From Clostridiales bacterium (GTDB lineage Bacteria > Bacillota > Clostridia > Oscillospirales > Oscillospiraceae), in the NCBI GenBank assembly GCA_019418025.1, contig DYCR01000028.1, forward strand, positions 1-30,163: a stretch of 30,163 bases of DNA, in the 5' to 3' direction. How positions within the stretch are numbered: the stretch's first letter is position 1; every line of letters begins with the position of its first letter. Positions 24,474 to 30,163 of this stretch are shown here, one piece after another. Under the pieces are notes generated by a model. The model was given only the letters and a program-made list of their open reading frames with translations. It ran no database searches and was not told where the DNA came from. The position numbers were made by a program, and so were the translations under genes.

Positions 24474-25712
24474 TCAGATTCTTTTACTGAATAGCTCCAT
24501 ATCGGAGATCAGGGCAATCTTGTAGGTCCCATCCTCCTTAGTCAGAATGATGTTGCTCTCACGGTTCTCATCAGAATCTAGAGCTTTTATTACAGTACTG
24601 GAAGCGCTAATATCATACGTAAAATTCAAGAAAACTGCTTTATCGGTAATATAAACACATTCCTTTTCCGGGTTTTTCTGGAAACCTCTTACTGCATGCT
24701 CTACATATTGACCTCTTTCCCCAATAAGCTTGAAGGAACTGATCACATCATTGGCATAGCTGGAATTTGCAGTGGAGGAGAAGTACTGCAGCAGCTTAGA
24801 GCCGTCACTGCCGGCTACAAACTCCTGATACATGCTATTCCACATATCCTTAACGGCATTGAGTGCCTCATCCAGTTCACCATCTTCAAGCTTCGGTGCC
24901 AGAATTGCAGGTGTTTCCTCATTGTTGCTGCTGGGCATTGCTTCTATTGCAAGATCAAAGGCCTCGCTTGTGACCCTCAGCTCTTTATTGGCTTTACCGA
25001 TCGCCTTGATGATATACAGCTCCTGCTGCTCGTTGATGCCGGTTTTCCTGACAAAATAGGATCTGTCAACAGCCTGCCCATCAATGGTCAAGGCACTACC
25101 GCCGGGGACGATCACATGATAATTCACCTCGTACAGGTCAGGATCTTCAACCACCCACTTATTTTCCTTGTTAAGGACCAGATTCAGATCAAAGGATGCA
25201 AGCTCCTTGCCATCCTCACTGCACAGGGCCACCCGAACCTGAGCAACATCCATTTCCTTCTGAACATCGGACACAGAGGTATAGACCGTCTTGCCGGCGT
25301 GGTCGGCAATGGTGGAATACTTGCTGCGGGGAATTGCAAAGTTAAAATCTGTCTCAGAAATAAAGGGGCTGTTCTCCATGTTCATCAGTGCACTCAGAGC
25401 CTTATACTGGTTGGTTGCAACAGCAAGGATAAACTGAGAGGCCGTCGAGGCCGGTGAATTTTGGTTCAACTCAAAATTGGTCTCCACACCGGTCTTATCC
25501 GCAGGGATCGTAAAGGGTGTCCCCTTCAGTGCGCCTTCTTCTGTCTGGGGTGCAGTCGCATTTTCAGGCTTGGAGGCTTCCTCCACAAAAGATGTGCTGG
25601 GGGTTGTGCTGTCAATGTCAAAGGAAGCGCCGTTATCATCAGGGGTTTTTTTACATGCTGCCAGCGTTCCCAACATCGAAACAGCAAGAAGGAATGTAAC
25701 TGTTTTCTTCAT
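24474..25712 (-). CDS. Lipoprotein of unknown function
   Basis: 412 residues with a type II signal peptide and lipobox LAAC (C20), so it should be lipid-anchored outside the membrane. A low-complexity Ser/Thr/Glu spacer (about 25-75) follows the cysteine. The body contains a beta-rich region with 'YHVIVPGGSALTIDGQAVDR', a pattern seen in extracytoplasmic domains that carry a PEGA-like 'V.P.G..V.IDG' turn. The C-terminal part ('YEVNYHV' onward to 'SDMELFSKRI') resembles stress-type or NTF2-like folds only vaguely. I do not recognise a defined family. The ribosome site before the ATG is weak, while a strong AAAGGAG lies about 50 nt upstream. It is a single gene with its own promoter and terminators. 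Confidence 0.85.
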   Translation of the reverse strand: MKKTVTFLLAVSMLGTLAACKKTPDDNGASFDIDSTTPSTSFVEEASKPENATAPQTEEGALKGTPFTIPADKTGVETNFELNQNSPASTASQFILAVATNQYKALSALMNMENSPFISETDFNFAIPRSKYSTIADHAGKTVYTSVSDVQKEMDVAQVRVALCSEDGKELASFDLNLVLNKENKWVVEDPDLYEVNYHVIVPGGSALTIDGQAVDRSYFVRKTGINEQQELYIIKAIGKANKELRVTSEAFDLAIEAMPSSNNEETPAILAPKLEDGELDEALNAVKDMWNSMYQEFVAGSDGSKLLQYFSSTANSSYANDVISSFKLIGERGQYVEHAVRGFQKNPEKECVYITDKAVFLNFTYDISASSTVIKALDSDENRESNIILTKEDGTYKIALISDMELFSKRI

Positions 25713-25783
25713 AGCTTTTTCTTGCGGACAAGTAAAGGATACACTTCAAATAATCCGCTTTTCTCCTTTCAAATATATTCATC

Positions 25784-25812
25784 ATTATAATATCATTTTC
25801 CTAAAAACGCAA
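25784..25812 (-). promoter_or_regulatory. Promoter of the lipoprotein gene
   Basis: On the minus strand -35 TTGCGT (25807-25812) and a perfect -10 TATAAT (25784-25789) are 17 bp apart, giving a leader of about 65 nt. Confidence 0.7.
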
Positions 25813-25838
25813 CATTTATTTTATGAAATTTTCATATT

Positions 25839-25864
25839 TTCTTAATATTCATGAATATTAAGAA
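25839..25864. other. Perfect 26-bp AT-rich palindrome
   Basis: TTCTTAATATTCATGAATATTAAGAA is its own reverse complement with no spacer. It lies about 27 bp upstream of the -35 box of the lipoprotein promoter, in a very AT-rich 350-bp gap that otherwise shows only a TCAGAA/TTCTGA dyad near 25976-25993. Confidence 0.8.
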
Positions 25865-26012
25865 CTTTTTATCCATTATTTATTTTGTATTCATATACTT
25901 CATTTTTATCAATTATATTCTTAATTCTTATTAATCTTATTTTCTCGTTTTGTGATCGATCGGCATTCCCTTTTATCAGAAATCACTTCTGAGGCAAGAT
26001 AATTAAGCGCCC

Positions 26013-26050
26013 AAAAAAGGGACAGGACGATGAAAAATCGTCCTGTCCCT
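26013..26050 (-). terminator. Intrinsic terminator of the P-type ATPase operon
   Basis: A 14-bp perfect stem AGGGACAGGACGAT (26018-26031) / ATCGTCCTGTCCCT (26037-26050) with the loop GAAAA. On the minus strand it is followed by TTTTT then GGG, 14 nt past the ATPase stop. Confidence 0.93.
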
Positions 26051-26063
26051 GATTCGTTGGTTC

Positions 26064-28166
26064 TCAGACCGGAGCCGGAAGCTCTGTTTCCGGTCGGGGA
26101 AGTGCCGTCATGCTGTGCAGGCTTATGCCCAGTGTAGACAGATTGTGCATGGTGGCAGAAGCCGCCGGCGACAGGATGCCGAATACACCCAGTCCGATCA
26201 GCATTCCGTTAAAGCCAAGCACAAAGCGGTAATTGAAGCGGATACGCTTCATCAGCTCCATGGAGATCTGACGCAGGCGAACCAGCTCCCAGAGATTTTC
26301 TCCGGCAATGGTAATATCCGCGATCTCCTGTGCAATGGCTGCGCCGTCGCTGATGGCGATACCCACATCGGCCTCCGACAAAGCCGGAGAATCGTTGATG
26401 CCGTCACCCACCATCACAACGGTATGGCCCTCTCTGCGCAGTCGGGCCACATACTGGGCCTTATCCTCCGGCAGGACCTCTGCACAGAATGTATCCACCC
26501 CCACCTGATGGGCGATCACAGCGGCGGTGCGAGCGCTGTCACCGGTCAGCATGACCGTTTTCTCAACACCCATCCTCCGCAGGACCGAAAGCACTCCGGC
26601 AGCCTCCTCACGCAGGGGATCGACAATGCAGATCACCGCCGCCAGCTTTCCGTCAATGGCAAGATACAGGTGGGAAAATTCCGCCGGAAGGTTGTCGAAC
26701 TTTTCCTGCTCCTGCTGAGGGATGACGCAGTTTTCATCCTCAAATACAAAGTGGGCACTGCCGATCAGCACACGCTCCTGCCCCACCTTGCTGACAATGC
26801 CGTGGGCGACGATGTACTCCACCTTGGAGTGGTACTCCTCGTGCTTCAGCCCCCGCTGTTTTGCCTCCTCCACCACGGCATTTGCCATGGAATGAGGGAA
26901 ATGCTCCTCAAGGCAGGCAGCCAGACGCAGCATCTCTGCCTCCTCATATCCGCCGAAGGGGATCACCTTTGCCACCTTGGGGCAGGCCCGGGTCAAGGTC
27001 CCCGTCTTGTCAAAGACGATGGTGTCGGCCTTGGCGATGGCCTCAAGGAATTTTCCGCCCTTGACCGTAATATGCTCCTTGCCCGCTTCACGCATGGCAG
27101 AAAGCACCGTCAGCGGCATGGCAAGCTTCAGCGCGCAGGAGAAATCCACCATCAGCACAGACAGGGCCCGGGTCACGTTTCTGGTCAGGATCAGGCTCAC
27201 CGCACTGCCGATCAGGGTGTAGGGCACCAGCTTGTCTGCCAGATTGGTGGCACGGCTCTCCGTGGCGGACTTCATCTGCTCAGACTGCTCGATCATGGTG
27301 ATGATCTGATCGTAGCGGCTGCGTCCGGAGGCCTGACGGACCTCGATGACGCACTCGCCCTCTTCGACGACGGTGCCTGCATACACGGGACTGTCCAGAT
27401 GCTTGGGCACCGGCACGGACTCGCCGGTCATGGATGCCTGATTGACCATGACCTCGCCCTCGATGACCACACCGTCCACCGGAATGACACCGCCCACACG
27501 GACCACCACCTGATCCTCAGGCTGCACCTGAGAAATGGGCACCAAAACCTCGCCCTCCGGCGTGCGCAGCCAGACCCGGTCCACATTCAGGGACATGCAC
27601 TGGGCCAGATCCTGAATGGATTTCTTTCGGGTCCAATCCTCCAACAGCTCGCCCAGCTCCAACAGCAGCATCACAGAGCCTGCCGTGGCAAAGTCCCGCC
27701 GGATCAGGGAAATGCCGATGGAGATGCCGTCGAGCAGCTCCACCTTCATCTCCCCCTTCAGCAGGCAACGAAGTCCTCTGCCGATGAAGGGGATGGCATG
27801 CCACAGGATTCTGGCAATGCGCAGAGGGGCAGGAAGAAACAGGGTCGTTACCGCCTTGGCGGCAAGCTTTGCCACCAATTTCTCCTGAAATTCCCGATTC
27901 AGCTCCCTGCCGCTGTGTACCGGCAGGGTCACGCTGCCCTCAGCTTCCGTCCACGAAAACCGCCGCACCGCATCAAGGATTCGGCTTCTGTCTCCCTGAT
28001 ACCAGATCACGATGCATCTGGTGCGCTCATGCACCGTTACACGGACCACGCCGCTGGTTTTTTGAAACCAAGCCTCAAGCAGATCCGCCTGCTTCAGGCT
28101 CATCTGCTTCTGCTGAAACCGAAAGCGGATACGCCCCTTGCTTTCGTGTTCAATGATTGCATTCAT
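26064..28166 (-). CDS. P1B-type heavy-metal translocating ATPase with an SCA metal motif
   Basis: 700 residues from the ATG at 28166 (GGAGG 7 nt upstream); an upstream ATG at 28199 lacks a site. Layout: an N-terminal HMA-like ferredoxin fold starting 'HESKGRIRFRF', without the CxxC metal pair; transmembrane helices; actuator loop TGES (about 246-249); the metal-path helix with 'FSCALKLAMP' (S343-C344-A345); phosphorylation site D386 in DKTGTLT; 'EHFPHSMA' in place of the usual SEHP; and 'GDGINDSPAL' (587 onward). Known P1B pumps carry CPC, SPC or related triplets where this has SCA, so substrate cannot be assigned from the standard classes. A DUF6110-like gene and a tiny membrane-peptide gene lie just upstream on the same strand and are probably one operon. 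Metal export is the default expectation. Confidence 0.93.
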   Translation of the reverse strand: MNAIIEHESKGRIRFRFQQKQMSLKQADLLEAWFQKTSGVVRVTVHERTRCIVIWYQGDRSRILDAVRRFSWTEAEGSVTLPVHSGRELNREFQEKLVAKLAAKAVTTLFLPAPLRIARILWHAIPFIGRGLRCLLKGEMKVELLDGISIGISLIRRDFATAGSVMLLLELGELLEDWTRKKSIQDLAQCMSLNVDRVWLRTPEGEVLVPISQVQPEDQVVVRVGGVIPVDGVVIEGEVMVNQASMTGESVPVPKHLDSPVYAGTVVEEGECVIEVRQASGRSRYDQIITMIEQSEQMKSATESRATNLADKLVPYTLIGSAVSLILTRNVTRALSVLMVDFSCALKLAMPLTVLSAMREAGKEHITVKGGKFLEAIAKADTIVFDKTGTLTRACPKVAKVIPFGGYEEAEMLRLAACLEEHFPHSMANAVVEEAKQRGLKHEEYHSKVEYIVAHGIVSKVGQERVLIGSAHFVFEDENCVIPQQEQEKFDNLPAEFSHLYLAIDGKLAAVICIVDPLREEAAGVLSVLRRMGVEKTVMLTGDSARTAAVIAHQVGVDTFCAEVLPEDKAQYVARLRREGHTVVMVGDGINDSPALSEADVGIAISDGAAIAQEIADITIAGENLWELVRLRQISMELMKRIRFNYRFVLGFNGMLIGLGVFGILSPAASATMHNLSTLGISLHSMTALPRPETELPAPV

Positions 28167-28224
28167 AAAGTTCCTCCGTAAAAAAAGGAGCCGCCACATG
28201 CGACCCCTTTTCCTGTCTGGTTAA

Positions 28225-28500
28225 TTATTCTTCCTCACAGCCGCAGACCTGAGCGTTTGCTGCCTCTGCCGCTTCCTTTGCAGCACGCTCCTCGTTCAGA
28301 TCCTTTGCAGCTGCCAGAATGTCCTCTGCATTTTCCTGAACGGTGGTCACGGTCTCCATCACAGAGTCCTTCATCCGCAGACCTGCAGCGGTCATGTGGG
28401 TGTAAACCTTCTTTGCATCCTTGCTGGTCAACAGCTTGATGCCCACGGAGCCAAACAAAGTGCCGCCTACAAAGCAGGCCATTTTCGTATATTTGTGCAT
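28225..28500 (-). CDS. DUF6110-like small protein
   Basis: 91 residues. An N-terminal hydrophobic, Gly-rich segment ('MACFVGGTLFGSVGIKLLTS') probably inserts in the membrane. It is followed by a charged amphipathic helix (about 27-80) and a short tail ending in Cys-Gly-Cys-Glu-Glu-Glu ('CGCEEE'), which could bind a metal ion. The layout is that of the DUF6110 family, which I recall as often located next to heavy-metal P-type ATPases in Bacillota. The ATG at 28500 is chosen (AAAGGG 10 nt upstream); a TTG two codons earlier is less likely. It starts 26 nt after the peptide gene and ends 58 nt before the ATPase start. A role as metal chaperone or pump accessory is an inference. Confidence 0.82.
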   Translation of the reverse strand: MHKYTKMACFVGGTLFGSVGIKLLTSKDAKKVYTHMTAAGLRMKDSVMETVTTVQENAEDILAAAKDLNEERAAKEAAEAANAQVCGCEEE

Positions 28501-28526
28501 AATCAATCTACCCTTTCTAAATATGC

Positions 28527-28607
28527 TTACTTATGCTTGTAGCCGGTGATCATGACCATAGCCATGCAGATCACAGCTGCCCATGCCCAAAAACGATGTT
28601 GCTTCAT
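28527..28607 (-). CDS. 26-residue single-span membrane peptide
   Basis: A very short ORF beginning MKQHRFWAWAAVICM and ending ITGYKHK. It has basic ends and one hydrophobic stretch long enough to cross the membrane. A strong purine-rich site (GGGGGGA) lies 5-6 nt before the ATG. A good minus-strand promoter stands upstream, and the DUF6110-like gene follows after 26 nt. The placement makes it the first gene of the metal-pump operon. Small one-helix peptides are known to regulate P-type ATPases in other systems, so a pump-modulating role is a reasonable but untested idea. The alternative is a leader whose translation controls the operon. Confidence 0.7.
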   Translation of the reverse strand: MKQHRFWAWAAVICMAMVMITGYKHK

Positions 28608-28680
28608 GCGAATCCCCCCTTTTGGTACAAGGAAATGTTCGAATAAGCTTTGTTTTTTCAACAAAATTCTCTGTTTTTAT

Positions 28681-28710
28681 ATTGTAGCACACAGGGTCAG
28701 GGTTTGACAA
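28681..28710 (-). promoter_or_regulatory. Promoter of the metal-pump operon
   Basis: On the minus strand -35 TTGTCA (28705-28710) and -10 TACAAT (28681-28686) are 18 bp apart, with about 75 bp to the peptide start. An AACAAA/TTTGTT dyad lies in the leader near 28645-28665. Confidence 0.65.
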
Positions 28711-28889
28711 TACTAATCATCTCTCAAAATATCAATTTTTCCCTATCCATTTTAGGCCGTTCTACCGCAATCTGCATAAAAATCCACCTTTCCGATGAAA
28801 ATCCCCCACCGGAGGATATCCGTCCCGCTCCTCTGCCTGAAATCCACAGGTCTCCCTCGGCGGCTGCAAAACTTTTTTAAGGTATCCAT

Positions 28890-28918
28890 TTGACAGATTC
28901 AAAGATATTTGTTAGAAT
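28890..28918 (+). promoter_or_regulatory. Promoter of the M23 murein hydrolase
   Basis: A perfect -35 TTGACA (28890-28895) and -10 TAGAAT (28913-28918) are 17 bp apart. The leader is about 165 nt long and GC-rich in its middle; no gene or named riboswitch is recognised in it. The stretch 28711-28889 holds no feature I can support. Confidence 0.8.
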
Positions 28919-29087
28919 ATGGTGAATCATCAGAGATTATCTCGGGTCCATGCCCCTCTGCTGGTTTGTTTTGCGTTCCGCCCCCGTGGCGTGCGCAGCC
29001 GCATTTTCCCCGCGATATGCCCGGTAAATGCAGCACGTCCATCGAATTGTATTTAACGGATATCTCAATGCAGAAAATGGAGTACTT

Positions 29088-30163
29088 ATGAAACATTATC
29101 ACAAGATCTTTTCCGGAGTGCTTGCAGCGTCCATGCTCTTCACCGCCATTCCCGGCGTAAGCGCCGCCTCCTCTCTGGAAATCAAAAACAAGATCAGCGA
29201 TCTGGAGCAGTCCCAAAGCTCCATCCAAGAAAAGATGAATGCCCTGCAGGAGCAGGAAAACGCCAACTGGGAATCTACCGAAGAGATGGTAGAGCAGAAA
29301 AACAACATCGATCAGCAGATCTTCCTGCTGTATGCCGAGCTGAACAATCTGGATTCCCAGATCACCGAATACCGTCAGCTCATCGCCCAGAATCAGCAGG
29401 AGCTGAATCAGGCGCAGGATCATCTGGCTGAGCTGAACGAGCAGAACAAAGAGCGCATCCGCGCAATGGAAGAAAACGGCCCCATGTCCTACTGGTCCGT
29501 GGTGTTCAAGGCCAACAGCTTTTTGGACCTGATCGACCGAATGAGCATGGTCAAGGAGATCGCCGAGGCCGACGAGAAGATCCTTGCGGAAATGGACGCA
29601 GCCGTGCAGGAGGTCGAACGGGCCCAGTCCGAGCTGGTCACCCAAAAGGCCGAGCTGGAGGCCTCCCGGACCCAGCAGCTTGCCGCTCAGGAGGAGCTGG
29701 AAGCCAAGCGTACCGAGGCTGACGAGATCCTCACTCAGCTCAACGGCGAGCGCCGCAGCCTTGCTGCCGACCACGATGCCATCCAGAGCGAGAAGGATGC
29801 ACTGATGGCTGAGATCGCACAGGCAGAAAAGGAATACAACGAGGCCAAAAAGCGCGAGGAAGAGGAGCGCAAGAAGCAGGAAGAGGCTCTTCAGCAGCAG
29901 CAACAGCAGCAACAGCAACAGCAGCAGGACGCCAACAAGCCCAAGCCCGAGACGCCCACTGCTCCCCCTGCCACCAATCCCCCTGCCAGCAACGACAGCG
30001 GTTGGCTTCAGCCCTGTTCCTATGTCTATATCAGCAGCCCCTACGGCTACCGCGGCGGCGGCTGGCACAACGGCGTTGATTTCGCCGCAAGCCACGGCAC
30101 TCCCATTTACGCCACCCGCTCCGGCACCGTGACTAAAACCCGCAGCATGACCACCTCCTACGG
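29088..30163 (+). CDS. Secreted coiled-coil M23-family murein hydrolase (PcsB/EnvC-like), cut by the window end
   Basis: 358 codons are present; the stop lies outside the window. A signal peptide (1-24) ends 'IPGVSAASS'. Residues about 28-268 are a long coiled coil rich in Gln/Glu/Lys, as in PcsB/EnvC-type peptidoglycan hydrolases where it couples the enzyme to FtsEX. Then come an uninterrupted run of 12 Gln (269-280; 29892-29927), a Pro-rich linker (about 283-305), and the start of the M23 LytM domain: 'ISSPYGYRGGGWHNGVDFAA' with the zinc ligands H327 and D331. The second zinc motif would follow outside the window. It should cleave peptide crosslinks during cell division. GGAG lies 5 nt before the ATG, and the gene has its own strong promoter. 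Confidence 0.93.
   Translation, partial: MKHYHKIFSGVLAASMLFTAIPGVSAASSLEIKNKISDLEQSQSSIQEKMNALQEQENANWESTEEMVEQKNNIDQQIFLLYAELNNLDSQITEYRQLIAQNQQELNQAQDHLAELNEQNKERIRAMEENGPMSYWSVVFKANSFLDLIDRMSMVKEIAEADEKILAEMDAAVQEVERAQSELVTQKAELEASRTQQLAAQEELEAKRTEADEILTQLNGERRSLAADHDAIQSEKDALMAEIAQAEKEYNEAKKREEEERKKQEEALQQQQQQQQQQQQDANKPKPETPTAPPATNPPASNDSGWLQPCSYVYISSPYGYRGGGWHNGVDFAASHGTPIYATRSGTVTKTRSMTTSY

Noticed and set aside
26115..28181. Open plus-strand frame opposite the P-type ATPase
   Set aside because: It is an antisense shadow with His/Gln/Leu-rich composition and no start signal; the ATPase motifs on the minus strand are unambiguous.
28899..30095. Open minus-strand frame rich in Leu opposite the M23 gene
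   Set aside because: The poly-Leu stretch is the complement of the CAG/CAA poly-Gln run. The plus strand has a signal peptide, coiled coil and M23 motif.

Overview
The window looks like chromosome from a strict-anaerobe, gut-type Bacillota, most likely Oscillospiraceae/Ruminococcaceae. The evidence is the SLH repeats ending in the 'CTRGQIVTFLW' style typical of that family, the Gram-positive wall features (SLH anchor, PcsB-like M23 hydrolase, wall-spanning KPTEP linker), strong AGGAGG-type ribosome sites, and many ferredoxin and flavin redox proteins with no respiratory oxidase. The species cannot be named from sequence alone.

Layout. 1-1100: decayed mobile DNA, with an IS3-family transposase carrying an internal deletion, its terminal repeat, a long perfect hairpin and a 3' gene scrap. 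1177-5064: an AraC-family regulator divergent from a strongly codon-biased GH2 glycosidase. 5173-5916: a FabG-like SDR oxidoreductase. 6260-11257: a 1665-residue secreted beta-helix enzyme with FN3, LamG-like, Big2 and three SLH modules. 11644-12230: a single-domain haemoglobin with an extended -10 promoter and a 14-bp palindrome at its transcription start. 12306-14795: a membrane-anchored surface protein with a solenoid-like stretch, a KPTEP linker and Ig/FN3-like modules.

15139-24160 is the most interesting part: a compact eight-gene operon on the minus strand that begins with its own TetR repressor. The order is tetR, an 888-residue Fe-S/FAD/NAD(P)H oxidoreductase fusion, hypA, a multi-pass membrane protein, a phytoene-desaturase-like FAD enzyme, an FNR-type reductase with a plant-type 2Fe-2S domain, a DUF5692-like membrane protein distantly related to the first one, and hypB. 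HypA and HypB are nickel-insertion factors, but no hydrogenase, urease, hypC, hypD, hypE or hypF gene is present. The genes fit an electron path from NAD(P)H through Fe-S and flavin carriers to a membrane-linked reduction or desaturation of a hydrophobic substrate, with nickel involved. That function is inference.

24474-25712 is a lipoprotein of unknown function. 26064-28607 is a three-gene metal-transport operon: a 26-residue membrane peptide, a DUF6110-like protein, and a P1B-type ATPase whose metal site reads SCA instead of CPC. From 29088 to the window end is a secreted coiled-coil M23 murein hydrolase, cut by the window edge.

No tRNA, rRNA, CRISPR array or phage module was seen.
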